From Cerrena zonata (Eukaryota > Basidiomycota > Agaricomycetes > Polyporales > Cerrenaceae), in the NCBI GenBank assembly GCA_038087015.1, contig JASBNA010000060.1, positions 124,001-188,000 on the forward strand: a stretch of 64,000 nt of DNA, in the 5' to 3' direction. Positions 1 to 9,879 of the stretch are shown piece after piece (the first letter of the stretch is position 1; each line of letters begins with the position of its first letter). The notes below the pieces were generated by a model. The model was not told where the DNA came from, made no database searches, and worked only from the letters and a program-made list of their open reading frames with translations. A program made the position numbers and the translations under genes.

Positions 1-765
1 AGTGGTGAGATCTCTTAAATTTTTAATACTATTATTATTATTATTTTTCAATAATCTGATTCTTGATATCACCAGTTGATATATGTCTAAGGTCTATTTG
101 CTGATTGAAAAAAAAAAAAATGATATCTCTTTTAAAAAAATCATTTAACCAACCTTTAAACGAACTTCACTACATTTCCTTAGCTTTTTCTACTTTTAGC
201 TCACCCCACCGATGGTCTTCCTTTGACAAACACTCTTTGAAAAGGTGTTTTTGTTTTGCATGAACGTTTCTTTTCTTTCCACCTTAATTTCTGAAAAAAT
301 CACTCCACTAATTCAGTGGGTTGCATAACTACAATACAATTCCACCCACTGGATATTCTACGCTCACGCTCACATGCTTTCGCGTGTTATTACTACTCTT
401 TGACCCTAATACCCTGGCATGTAATCTTGGGCTTTGCTCATTTCGCTTACCAGGTTTGTATGTTTCGTTGCATCCGTTGCGTTTTGCTTTTTCATTTGAG
501 TGCAAATCGTATGATTTTCAGCTTTTTTTCGTTGCCTTTGTTTTTGCAATCTTTTGTTGTTTGTTGTTTGCGGGTTGGATGTGACGTTTTGCGGGTTGCG
601 CCTGACGTTTTTGCATGTTGCAACATTGCAGATTGACCCTGGTTTGCGGGTTACCGTTTGCAGATTATATGTTACCATTTTGCAGGTTACCGGTTACAGG
701 TTAACGGTTAGGTTATTTATCCAGTATTAGCTGTTCAACGAGATGAGCTCTTCCCACCAGCAAAC
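1..765. other. Intergenic region upstream of RMT2
   Basis: No convincing gene is seen here. Open frames in 316-680 overlap on both strands, have odd Cys/Phe-rich composition and match no family I recognise. From about 590 to 715 the DNA carries a run of degenerate TTGCRGGTTACC-like units just before RMT2. Confidence 0.5.
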
Positions 766-2133
766 ATGTCGGACTTACATGACTTGTGCAAGTTTGGCTC
801 GAGGCCAGTCAAGAGGGAGTACGTGGACCAGTTGAAGCACTACCTTAAGGCCGGGATTCCCTCCACGTATACGGTGGAACAGGCCTATAAGTACACCAAC
901 AATATTGAAGACGATGAAGAGTCATCCAATACCACGCCCTTGCATTTGATTGCATCCTTCATGCCTGAAGATGCCACTTTGGAGGAGTTGGAGGTTATAG
1001 ATGAAATGGTGACCATATTGTTTGAGTACGGTGCGGGATGGTGTTTCACCGACATTAATAATGAAACTCCAGGATGTATTTTGATTAGAAGAAACTTGAA
1101 AACCACTCCCATTTATCAGCAAATCGTTGATGCCGGGGTCAGAGCAGAGTTGTTATTGAGAAAGGTCGGTGAGTTTGACATGGAGGTGATTGAGGATACC
1201 GATGATTTAAACCATGAACAATTTCAGTCGGTGAAGATAGAAGAAGATGAAAAAAAAGATGATGAAGATGAAAAAAAAGATGAAGATGAAAAAAAAGATG
1301 AAGATGAAAAAAAAGATGAAGATGAAAAAAAAGATGAAGATGAAAAAAAAGAAGAAGAAGATGAAGAAACAGAAGAAAAAGAACAAGATGTAAAAGTGAA
1401 TGATCCCTCTGACCCAGCTTACAATCAAGCAGCTTACCTTGAAACCAAACTCGAATACCGCGCTGACGCTCTCATAACAAAAGACGCTAAAGACGGGGTC
1501 ATGATGTCCTGGGAAACTAATCTCATGCAGAAAGGATGTGACACGCTTTTCCAAAAAGGCTCCTACATAGAGCCAAATGAACTCGACTCCGAAATCAACG
1601 TCTTAAATATCGGGTTTGGAATGGGGATCATTGATTCGATGATTCAAAAGGAAAAGCCAACAAAACACTACATCTGTGAAGCCCATCCTGATGTCTTGGC
1701 CAAATTGAAAAGAGACGGTTGGTACGAAAAACCAAACGTGGTTATATTGGAAGGTAGATGGCAAGATAAACTATCTGACTTATTAAGTAGTGGTTCCATT
1801 TTTTTCAATGGTATTTATTATGATACTTATTCAGAACATTATCAAGATATGTTGGAGCTTTTCGATTGTATCGTTGGCTTGTTAAAACCCCATGGGGTTT
1901 TCTCCTTCTTTAATGGCTTGGGTGCCGATAGACAAGTCATTTACGAAGTTTATAAGAAATTGGTGGAATTAGATTTATCCAATTATGGCTTAAATTGTAA
2001 ATTCACCGAAGTTAACGTTCCTGACTCTCAGTTAAAAGAATCCTCAGATAAAAGTGTCTGGGATGACGTGAAAAGATCCTACTGGTCCTGTCCTATCTAC
2101 TACCATCCGGAAGTTAAATTCATCGACTACTAA
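766..2133 (+). CDS. RMT2: Protein arginine N5-methyltransferase Rmt2
   Basis: The 455-residue product matches Rmt2, the fungal enzyme that methylates the delta nitrogen of arginine (the known yeast substrate is ribosomal protein L12). An ankyrin-like N-terminal part spans about residues 1-145. The methyltransferase part follows from about residue 220, with the SAM-binding glycine motif VLNIGFGMGI near 285, the acidic post-I motif HYICEAHPD, and FSFFNGLGAD near 380. Between the two lies a repetitive Asp/Glu/Lys linker (about residues 160-205) made of an 18-bp DNA repeat, which makes the protein longer than the usual roughly 410 residues. The ATG at 766 is the first in frame. The stop codon begins a 49-bp direct repeat that runs into the 3' flank. 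Confidence 0.93.
   Translation: MSDLHDLCKFGSRPVKREYVDQLKHYLKAGIPSTYTVEQAYKYTNNIEDDEESSNTTPLHLIASFMPEDATLEELEVIDEMVTILFEYGAGWCFTDINNETPGCILIRRNLKTTPIYQQIVDAGVRAELLLRKVGEFDMEVIEDTDDLNHEQFQSVKIEEDEKKDDEDEKKDEDEKKDEDEKKDEDEKKDEDEKKEEEDEETEEKEQDVKVNDPSDPAYNQAAYLETKLEYRADALITKDAKDGVMMSWETNLMQKGCDTLFQKGSYIEPNELDSEINVLNIGFGMGIIDSMIQKEKPTKHYICEAHPDVLAKLKRDGWYEKPNVVILEGRWQDKLSDLLSSGSIFFNGIYYDTYSEHYQDMLELFDCIVGLLKPHGVFSFFNGLGADRQVIYEVYKKLVELDLSNYGLNCKFTEVNVPDSQLKESSDKSVWDDVKRSYWSCPIYYHPEVKFIDY
1243..1368 (+). repeat. In-frame 18-bp minisatellite encoding Asp-Glu-Lys repeats
   Basis: About five tandem copies of an 18-bp unit (GAT GAA GAT GAA AAA AAA) lie inside RMT2 and encode DEDEKK repeats. The unit is a multiple of three, so copy-number change would keep the frame. 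It forms a flexible charged linker between the ankyrin-like and catalytic halves. Confidence 0.9.
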
Positions 2134-2246
2134 AAGGACATTAATTCAATTCCTAAATGGACACAACTTCTTCTATTACTAAAAGGACATTAATTCAATT
2201 ACTAAATAGACACAACTTCCTCGATTACTAAATAGACATAAATCCA
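2131..2246. repeat. 49-bp direct repeat beginning at the RMT2 stop codon
   Basis: Two 49-bp copies (2131-2179 and 2180-2228) with a few mismatches are followed by a partial third starting TAAATAGACATAAA. The first copy starts exactly at the TAA stop. The preceding coding bases resemble the end of the unit, so the ancestral unit probably included the last RMT2 codons. Confidence 0.85.
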
Positions 2247-2434
2247 GATCACCAATTGATAATTGCAGCCAATTTGTAGATTTTTTGCCAGCGGGCGTGT
2301 CCCCGGTTCAAAAAAAGAGCGGCCAAAAAAAAAAAAAAGAATAGAGAAAGCGCTATAAAATCACTTGAATCAATCTCTCTAGATCCAATTAACGAGTGAT
2401 ATACTTTGATTTAGACTTATAAAACTATCGGGTA

Positions 2435-3961
2435 ATGTTGAGAAATACAGGTGCGAGATTACTGAGTGGTTTCAAGAGATCATACGCTAGCTCTGCATCA
2501 ACAGTTCAACTTGCAAATCCAAATGTGCAATTAACTACCTTGAATAATGGATTACGTATAGTGACCGACTCAACTCCGGGCCACTTCAGTGCTTTGGGTG
2601 CTTACGTAGACGCGGGATCCAGATATGAAAAGGCCAGCAAGCCAGGGTTGTCCCACATCTTCGATAGACTTGCATGGAAATCAACTGAAAATCATTCTGG
2701 TTTGGAAATGATGGAAAATTTGTCAAAATTGGGTGGGAACTATATGTGTTCAGCTCAAAGAGAATCAATGTTATACCAAGCTTCCGTATTCAATAAAGAT
2801 GTTGATAAAATGTTTAATTGCATCTCAGAAACAATCAGAATGCCAAAAATTACCGATCAAGAATTTATTGAAACTTTACAAACCGCAGAATATGAAGCAA
2901 GTGAAATTGCCTTGAAACATGATATGTTTTTACCAGAAGTCTTGCATTCGGCAGCTTATCAAAATAATACTTTAGGTTTGCCACTTTTTTGCCCGCCAGA
3001 AAGAATACCTTCAATTTCTAAAAAAGAAATCTTAGATTATCATAAGACTTTTTATCAACCTCAAAATACCGTTATTGCAATGGTTGGGGTACCTCATGAA
3101 CATGCTTTGAAGTTAGCTCAATCTGAATTAGGTGATTGGAAATCTTTAACAAATAAACGTCCTGATTTAGGTACTATAGAATACACTGGTGGTGAAATTT
3201 CATTACCTTATCAACCACCAGTTTATGCTAACTTACCTGAGTTATATCATATGCAAATTGGATTTGAAACAACTGGTTTATTGGATGACGATTTATTTGC
3301 TTTGGCTACTTTACAAAAATTATTAGGTGGGGGTTCTTCCTTTTCTGCTGGTGGTCCAGGTAAAGGTATGTTTTCAAGATTATATACAAGAGTTTTAAAT
3401 CAATACGCTTTTGTTGAAAATTGTATGAGTTTCAATCATTCCTATATAAATTCAGGTATTTTTGGTATTACCATAAGTTGTTCTCCAAATGCTGCTCATG
3501 TAATGTCACAAATTATTGCATTTGAATTATCAAAATTATTAGAAAAAGATGTTTCAAAAGGTGGGTTAAGTGAAAAAGAAGTTAAAAGAGCTAAAAATCA
3601 ATTAATAAGTTCTCTTTTAATGAATGTTGAAAGTAAATTGGCTGCTTTAGAAGATTTAGGTCGTCAAATTCAATGTCAAGGTAAATTAACTACAGTTGAT
3701 GAAATGATTTCAAAAATTGAAAATTTATCAGTAGATGATTTAAGAAACGTAGCCGAGAAAGTCTTATCCGGTAATGTGGTTACTAATGGTGTCAGCTCTG
3801 GTAAACCTTCAATCGTCATGCAAGGTGATAGAGCTGCTTTCGGTGACGTTGAATTCGTTTTACAGTATTTCGGCTTAGGAAAATTCGATGGCCCTCCTTT
3901 AACCCAACCAAGAGATTTCTCAAACATTACAAAACCAAAAAAATTCGGTAAATGGTTTTAA
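2435..3961 (+). CDS. MAS2: Mitochondrial processing peptidase alpha subunit
   Basis: The 508-residue product is an M16-family peptidase homologue. It starts with a basic, Ser/Ala-rich presequence (MLRNTGARLLSGFKRSYASS) and carries the glycine-rich substrate loop typical of the MPP alpha subunit (LLGGGSSFSAGGPGKGMFSR, about residues 302-321). It lacks an intact HxxEH zinc motif, as expected for the non-catalytic alpha subunit, which pairs with Mas1 to remove presequences in the matrix. Codon use is strongly biased to TTA and GGT, suggesting high expression. It borders the left side of the MTL locus. Confidence 0.95.
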   Translation: MLRNTGARLLSGFKRSYASSASTVQLANPNVQLTTLNNGLRIVTDSTPGHFSALGAYVDAGSRYEKASKPGLSHIFDRLAWKSTENHSGLEMMENLSKLGGNYMCSAQRESMLYQASVFNKDVDKMFNCISETIRMPKITDQEFIETLQTAEYEASEIALKHDMFLPEVLHSAAYQNNTLGLPLFCPPERIPSISKKEILDYHKTFYQPQNTVIAMVGVPHEHALKLAQSELGDWKSLTNKRPDLGTIEYTGGEISLPYQPPVYANLPELYHMQIGFETTGLLDDDLFALATLQKLLGGGSSFSAGGPGKGMFSRLYTRVLNQYAFVENCMSFNHSYINSGIFGITISCSPNAAHVMSQIIAFELSKLLEKDVSKGGLSEKEVKRAKNQLISSLLMNVESKLAALEDLGRQIQCQGKLTTVDEMISKIENLSVDDLRNVAEKVLSGNVVTNGVSSGKPSIVMQGDRAAFGDVEFVLQYFGLGKFDGPPLTQPRDFSNITKPKKFGKWF

Positions 3962-4191
3962 TGTTAATAATTTCTTCTTTCAACCCTCTCTTCAAGAACC
4001 GTTCTATGCGTTCATTTGCTGTACATATTTTAGTATTTTGTCCAAAATGTATATATTATTTAAAACAAAATATATAGAGATTTCTTTTGAACTTAAACTA
4101 TTGGCTTATGTTCTTAAAGCTCGTTCGTTAGTTTATTCCGAATTCCATTCGATAAATTCAAAGACATGGAATAAAAAATTCACTCCCCAGT

Positions 4192-4879
4192 TTAGCTTAA
4201 AAGGGGTTCAAGTTCATGGGAAACTTTGTTTGATCTATGCTTTCTTCTTTTGTTGGAAAACCTACAGTATTCTTGTTAGTCGATGTAACAACTTTTTAAA
4301 TTTCATAAAGTATCTGACATACCAATTTCTAACCTGAGTTTCAGACAATCTCGTTTTTTCAATCAAATATTTTAAAGAATTTTCATCAACATAAGGATGC
4401 TTTTTATTACGGCCATACCACTCATTCAATATCAGCACTTGATGATCCTGGAGGCGATTGGTCTTGGGTCCTTTAGATATATCACTCTGTGTCAACACTT
4501 CGAATGAAATTTTTTTGTCAGATGCATCTGATATCTTATTTGCTTCTTCTACTACAGTTTGGGCTTGAAGTGTTCTTGTAGTTCGGTCAAATATTATTCG
4601 AATTCTCTGTCTCTCTTCAATCATGAGTATCAAAAGATTGGACAACTTATTTATTTTTGCAAGTAAAGCTTGTTCAGACTCACTCAATTGAATGTTATAA
4701 TCTAAAAGTAAACGAACAACAAGACAGTCACCAGTGAGATCTTTTTGCATGGATTCAGGCTGGAAATCAGGCAAGGTACATACATTTGTGATATGTATTT
4801 TTAGGTGAGTCAAAATCCCATTCAATTGGCATAAGCGAGATTCGATGTCTTGTTTAGGTTGATAGTTATCAACTTTCAT
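4192..4879 (-). CDS. MTLalpha2: Mating-type homeodomain protein alpha2 (one intron)
   Basis: Two exons, 4323-4879 and 4192-4261, are separated by a 61-nt intron and give 208 residues. The C-terminal homeodomain (about residues 130-200) is of TALE type: the sequence NEWYGRNKKHPYVDENSLKY has the HPY three-residue loop insertion, followed by the third helix. The exon junction completes the recognition helix as NW-FSNKRRKHR, with W48, F49, N51 and R53 present. Read without splicing, the frame ends soon after W48 and loses N51. Alpha2 is known to repress a-type or, with a1, haploid genes. The TALE class argues for alpha2 rather than a1, and the alpha-box gene 6 kb away supports this. It is divergent from OBP. 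Confidence 0.9.
4262..4322 (-). other. 61-nt intron in MTLalpha2
   Basis: The minus strand reads GTATGT at the donor, CGACTAAC as a branch-point-like element about 18 nt before the end, and CTGTAG at the acceptor. Removing it joins TG to G to rebuild the conserved Trp codon and continues as FSNKRRK in one frame to a stop at 4192. Exon lengths of 557 and 70 nt sum to a multiple of three. Confidence 0.93.
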
Positions 4880-5389
4880 AGCTCAAGTAATAATATGAAC
4901 TTTATGGATTTGGGGGTATAAATCATAGGATCAAAATCAGCATTTTATACCTGATCAGGGGAGTGAAAAGTACCACACGGAGTGCATTTAGCTGCAATAT
5001 CTAACTTGCAAATTGTATTACCTGTTTTACATGTTAACTTTATATCAATAAAAACAGGTAAATTAAAAAAAAGTTTGATTACAACACTGAAACATATCCT
5101 ATTGAAAGCTTTTTGTAGCATGATTAATGTTTCTTGATAAAAGGGGCGAGTTTATGGAGTTGCCATTATGTTTATGTCTAATGTAGAAATAATAGGTAAT
5201 AATACTGACCTACATCTTCCTGGTAAAGTTTTGGAGTAATGGGTCGTGCATGTGAAAGGAAACTTCCTTAACCTCAGCAAAGTTAAGTTAAGATAACTGG
5301 GATTGAATAAAACTTCTTTTTTATAAAGCAATTTCATTCCACATCAATTGAAGACTAAAGTGATCATTATATTTGTTTCAACATAAACA
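4880..5389. promoter_or_regulatory. Divergent promoter region between MTLalpha2 and OBP
   Basis: About 510 bp separate two divergently read MTL genes, so both promoters lie here. The only sizeable open frame (5152-5337, minus) matches nothing I know and I do not call it. No specific operator could be assigned with confidence. Confidence 0.5.
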
Positions 5390-6598
5390 ATGGTTTTGAA
5401 TTCATTGAGCAAATTGAAGTTAAAAAAGACCAATAGCGAGGAAGGCAAGGAGGATGAACCTGTAACGAGCCAATCAACTGATGACGTGGACGAAATTGAT
5501 TCAGAGAATCAATCGATTCTTTTGGGTATTATCTCTCAATTGAGGCCTGGGTGTGACCTCACGAAGATCACCCTCCCAACATTCATTTTAGAAAAAAAAT
5601 CCATGTTGGAAAGAATAACTAATGCTTTCTTCACTCCTCAAATACTTTTGGAAGCAAATGATACCGAAGATGATGTTGAAAGATTTTTGCTTATAGTTAA
5701 ATGGTATTTGTCATGTTGGCACATTGCTCCTAAGGCTGTGAAGAAGCCTTTGAATCCTATTTTAGGGGAGGTATTTGGTTGCTACTGGGATGACTTACCT
5801 GGTGGCAACACCTCTTATTACTTGTCCGAACAAACTTCACATCATCCACCTGAATCATCCTACTTCTATATTGTTCCGGAAAAGAAGATCACTGCAGATG
5901 GTGTAATTATCCCTAGATCTAAATTTTTAGGAAATTCATCAGCTGCAATGATGGAGGGTCTCGCATGTCTCACGTTAGGAGAAAGGAATAACGAAAAATA
6001 CACTATGACACAACCAAACATGTATTGTAGAGGTATACTATTTGGGAAATTACGCTATGAATTGGGTGATCACATGATCATTAAATGCGAGGACACTGGT
6101 CTTGAAGCTGATATTGAATTCAAAACTAAAGGCTTCATAGGTGGTAACTATGACGCTATTGAGGGTACAATTTTTAATTCAAAAACCTCGGAGCAATTAT
6201 ATACCATATCTGGGAAATGGAATGAAGTTATGGAAATTGAAGGTAAAGATACCAAAAAGTCTACTTTTTATGATACGTCGAAAGCTGTCATATATAAGCC
6301 AAAAGTAAAACTGTTGGAGAAGCAAGACCATTTCGAATCTAGAAAGTTATGGCACAAGACCATAACTGCTTTAGATGAGCGTGACCATGAAGCTGCTACA
6401 GAAGAGAAATTTAAAGTAGAAGAAGAACAAAGAATTAAAGCAAAGGAGAGACTCGAAAAAGGCGAGGAGTTCAAACCTAAGCTATTCAAAGCATCGGGAC
6501 AAAACGCAATACCCTTCGTTGTTAAGGAAGATTTTGACCTCGATGACAGTCCTGAAACAAACACAGAAAAGCTTCTTTCCCTTTTTCCACTCAAGTAA
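5390..6598 (+). CDS. OBPalpha: Oxysterol-binding protein of the MTL locus (Kes1/Osh4 type)
   Basis: The 402-residue product is a single ORD-domain protein like Osh4/Kes1, which exchanges sterol and PI4P between membranes. The family signature EQTSHHPPESSYF lies near residue 147. Upstream is LILEKKSMLER-like lid sequence, and KPLNPILGEVFGC precedes the signature. No PH or FFAT segment is visible. It is the first of two genes in the same direction (OBP then PIK1, 371 bp apart). Its place inside MTL means that an allele linked to the a idiomorph may be diverged, as known for Candida albicans OBPa and OBPalpha. The symbol is given by position. Confidence 0.92.
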   Translation: MVLNSLSKLKLKKTNSEEGKEDEPVTSQSTDDVDEIDSENQSILLGIISQLRPGCDLTKITLPTFILEKKSMLERITNAFFTPQILLEANDTEDDVERFLLIVKWYLSCWHIAPKAVKKPLNPILGEVFGCYWDDLPGGNTSYYLSEQTSHHPPESSYFYIVPEKKITADGVIIPRSKFLGNSSAAMMEGLACLTLGERNNEKYTMTQPNMYCRGILFGKLRYELGDHMIIKCEDTGLEADIEFKTKGFIGGNYDAIEGTIFNSKTSEQLYTISGKWNEVMEIEGKDTKKSTFYDTSKAVIYKPKVKLLEKQDHFESRKLWHKTITALDERDHEAATEEKFKVEEEQRIKAKERLEKGEEFKPKLFKASGQNAIPFVVKEDFDLDDSPETNTEKLLSLFPLK

Positions 6599-6969
6599 CT
6601 TCAATACGGATTCTGGATTACCTGGTGCTCTATTTGACCTTAGACTTGCTTGATTTTACTTCGTTTTTATGGAAAGTTTTTTTATGGCTTATAGTTGATT
6701 TGACATTTGTTAATCTCCTTAAATTTTTTTACAATACTATTCGTCTTCCTTGTGAAAGACTTGTTAGTTAGATATATATATTTGTATTTTCTTTTTAATT
6801 CTAAACATTTAATTAATAGGTTTATATATTATTTATAAGCTAGTGAATCTTTTGTGGTAAAACCTGCATGTAAGAAAGACAGCGTGGATTTCTCAAAATA
6901 TTTGACATTGAAATCAGACTAAATCAACCTCTTGGTATGTTTTGAACTACATGGATTCAATCATAGACA
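6599..6969. other. OBP-PIK1 intergenic region
   Basis: This 371-bp AT-rich spacer between two same-direction genes holds the OBP 3' end and the PIK1 promoter. No further gene is visible. Confidence 0.5.
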
Positions 6970-9879
6970 ATGTCAGACGATCATAAGGATGTATTAGAAG
7001 CTATAAATTCTTCTAGTCTTGCCTTTCACTGCATTGACTTTTTGAGACAGTACTCAACAAATATCGGAATTCATCACTACTTAGTCAAGAAGTTATACTC
7101 TTACAGCTATGATGAACTAGAGTTTTTCATTCCGCAATTGATACAACTTATGGTCTCTTTTGAAACAGACTCAATGGCATTAGAAGAATTCTTGCTCGAT
7201 TACTCCGCTAAATATCCACACTTTAGCTTAATAGTGTTTTGGAATTTACAGGCTTATATTTTTGAATTGAGAAATGAACCAGAATCTTACTCTTTTCAGA
7301 CCATCAGAAAGTTTATCAACAAGCTTCAAGACATATTGTTTAACACTGAAGTTCCCAATCAAGATAATTCTTTCAGAGAGAATCTACAACCTTCTTTGGT
7401 GTTATGTGGTGCTGTAGCAGCAGGATTTGGTCTACCAAAAATTCAAGAGTATACATCACCCATAATTAAGACTCAAGGCAAGCAACAAAAGTCATTTGTG
7501 TTTAAGTTAGCAAATTTCCAGAAGTCTTTAACTAGAAACCTCACAATGAAAAATCAACGAATGTCAAGCGATGCTGCCTTGGGTGCTGATGATGATAACA
7601 CTTTAAGCCCAAGTTTGAGTGTCGCTGGAAGCAAAATTGGGGATTCACCACAAATCCATTCGTCGCTTGTCCATTCCTCTCCCAGAAGAAGTGCTAACTT
7701 TTTGTCAGATGACTCAGAGACCAATACAACTGACGAAGATTCAGAACTGAGAAGTGATATCGGTGTTTTGAGAAAGCACAGATCTTTGGATTTGAGACAA
7801 CCCCCTTCGAGCTTTCATAGAGAGGTATTTAGCGACGTGGAAGAAAATTTGAGAATAAACACCACCATAAAATCAAAGAAGACTATCAAAAGAAAACTGA
7901 AGAAAGAACAAGCAAAATCTGTATATAGAGACCAACTGACTTCAAACTCTCAATCCATGCCCGATTTAACACATACAGAGAGTCAAAAAAGTACTGAGAG
8001 ACCTAAGTTGTCACCAACAGAATCTGAGTCGTGTTTGGGAATGACTAGACCTTATAGAGATCATAGTGCTTCAAATGCTGGGAGCATTAGGGATATGCAT
8101 CATTTACCAACATTCAATGGGTTGATGAAGGTATTGCAGGTGAATTACTCGAAGAAAGAGACTGATTTCATGATGTCTCTTCAAAATATATCACTAAGAC
8201 TATCTCAACTTCCTAAAGAGGCCAGATTATCAGCATTACGTGCTGAACTATCAATTATAAACGAAAATTTACTTCCATCAGAAATCGACATTCCTCAGCT
8301 TCTTCCAATGACGAGTAATAGAAATAAGAAATATCACAAGCTTTTAAAGTTAAGCGTTAATGAGGCCTGTGTGTTAAATTCTGCAGAACGAGTTCCCTTC
8401 TTATTGTTTGTGGAGTATTTAAGTGATGAAATTGATTTCAACCCTTTCAGTGAACAGAATCAAAAAATAATTTCTAGGAGATCTAAGATGAAAGAACCCA
8501 AGTCGGAGGAAGTTACCGAGGATTTGATCAGCATGGTAAAAACGAACGTTGATTCCTCACCACCTCAATTCACTGATAATGATGATACAGACAGAGTTAT
8601 CATGGGTGAAGCAGATTTGGGTGACATGCCCATTATGTCTCGCAAGAGTTCAGGACATGATCTTAACCGAATTAAACTCTTTGACAATAATATTGATAAT
8701 TTGCGTCAAGAATCTACTGCACAATCTAGGAACTCGGCCGAGATTTCTACAAAGGTATTGGCCGATCAAATGCGTATTGCTTCTGTGATGTTACAACAAT
8801 TAGAGAACTCAGGCCAAGCTGCCTCTGAACAATCCACATCTATAAGAAGCAGAATAGTCGACTCTATGATTTCCTTGCAAGACCAATTTGACTCAATCAA
8901 CTATGATAAACTCAATCAACTTAGGGGAGATGATCAGGATGCAGGGGAAAGAAAACTCGAAAACGATTTTAAGCTCGGTGAAGATTGGGCTACCAAGAAA
9001 ATGAGAATCAAAAGCTCCAGTATTTACGGGCATTTGGAAAATTGGGATCTTTGCTCTGTTATAGTAAAGAATGGAGATGACCTTCCCCAAGAGGCATTCG
9101 CTTGTCAATTGATCACCATGATATCCGGTATGTGGAAAAAACATAATATTAGTTTTTGGACGAAGAGAATGAAGATATTAATCACTAGTGCCAATGCTGG
9201 TCTTGTTGAAACGATCACTAATGCTATTTCAATACATTCTATAAAAAAATCCTTGACTGAAATATCAATCTCAAGGGGAGAAAATTCTAAGGGTCGCATA
9301 TTCACTCTACTGGACTATTTTGTTAAGATCTATGGCTCTCCAACATCAACGAAATATAAACAGGCTCAGGAGAATTTTGCAAAAAGTTTAGCTTCATATT
9401 CCATAATATGTTATGTACTTCAAATTAAGGATAGACATAATGGTAACATAATGTTAGATAATGAAGGACATATTATCCATATAGATTTTGGTTTTCTTCT
9501 TTCAAATTCTCCCGGAAGCGTGGGTTTCGAGGCTGCTCCATTTAAACTTACGGCAGAATATGTTGAATTGATGGGAGGCATTGAAAGTACGACTTATGAG
9601 ACGTTCAAAAATACTTGTAAGCAATGCTTCAAGGCCTTGAGGAAAGAAAGTGACCAAATAGTCAGCATAGTTGAACTTATGCAGAAAGATTCAACATTAC
9701 CATGCTTTAAGAGTGGTGAAAACACAAGTATCCTTCTCAAACAAAGACTTCAACTTCATTTGAATGATGAGGAAAGCGAATCATTCGTAGAGACTACTTT
9801 GATTGGAAAAAGTTTGGGAAGTATGTACACCAGATTGTATGATCAGTTTCAAATGGTTACTCAAGGGATTTATAGTTAA
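6970..9879 (+). CDS. PIKalpha: Phosphatidylinositol 4-kinase Pik1 (MTL-linked)
   Basis: The 969-residue product is a type III PI 4-kinase. The N-terminal part (about residues 1-150) is the lipid-kinase-unique helical domain. A long Ser-rich, low-complexity middle follows. The catalytic domain occupies about the last 300 residues, with the catalytic loop KDRHNGNIM near 819 and the metal-binding IHIDFGF near 834. Pik1 makes PI4P at the Golgi and nucleus. It is same-direction with OBP, whose product uses PI4P, so the two MTL passenger genes act in one lipid pathway. The ATG at 6970 is preceded by ACAA, a good yeast context. Confidence 0.94.
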   Translation: MSDDHKDVLEAINSSSLAFHCIDFLRQYSTNIGIHHYLVKKLYSYSYDELEFFIPQLIQLMVSFETDSMALEEFLLDYSAKYPHFSLIVFWNLQAYIFELRNEPESYSFQTIRKFINKLQDILFNTEVPNQDNSFRENLQPSLVLCGAVAAGFGLPKIQEYTSPIIKTQGKQQKSFVFKLANFQKSLTRNLTMKNQRMSSDAALGADDDNTLSPSLSVAGSKIGDSPQIHSSLVHSSPRRSANFLSDDSETNTTDEDSELRSDIGVLRKHRSLDLRQPPSSFHREVFSDVEENLRINTTIKSKKTIKRKLKKEQAKSVYRDQLTSNSQSMPDLTHTESQKSTERPKLSPTESESCLGMTRPYRDHSASNAGSIRDMHHLPTFNGLMKVLQVNYSKKETDFMMSLQNISLRLSQLPKEARLSALRAELSIINENLLPSEIDIPQLLPMTSNRNKKYHKLLKLSVNEACVLNSAERVPFLLFVEYLSDEIDFNPFSEQNQKIISRRSKMKEPKSEEVTEDLISMVKTNVDSSPPQFTDNDDTDRVIMGEADLGDMPIMSRKSSGHDLNRIKLFDNNIDNLRQESTAQSRNSAEISTKVLADQMRIASVMLQQLENSGQAASEQSTSIRSRIVDSMISLQDQFDSINYDKLNQLRGDDQDAGERKLENDFKLGEDWATKKMRIKSSSIYGHLENWDLCSVIVKNGDDLPQEAFACQLITMISGMWKKHNISFWTKRMKILITSANAGLVETITNAISIHSIKKSLTEISISRGENSKGRIFTLLDYFVKIYGSPTSTKYKQAQENFAKSLASYSIICYVLQIKDRHNGNIMLDNEGHIIHIDFGFLLSNSPGSVGFEAAPFKLTAEYVELMGGIESTTYETFKNTCKQCFKALRKESDQIVSIVELMQKDSTLPCFKSGENTSILLKQRLQLHLNDEESESFVETTLIGKSLGSMYTRLYDQFQMVTQGIYS

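Noticed and set aside
316..678. Overlapping open frames of 87-106 codons on both strands
   Set aside because: Odd composition, mutual overlap and no recognisable motif; likely chance.
1207..1554. Phe/Ile-rich minus-strand frame
   Set aside because: Shadow of the RMT2 Asp/Glu/Lys repeat.
4038..4337. 99-codon plus-strand frame over MTLalpha2 exon 2
   Set aside because: Overlaps the spliced homeodomain exon on the other strand; no match.
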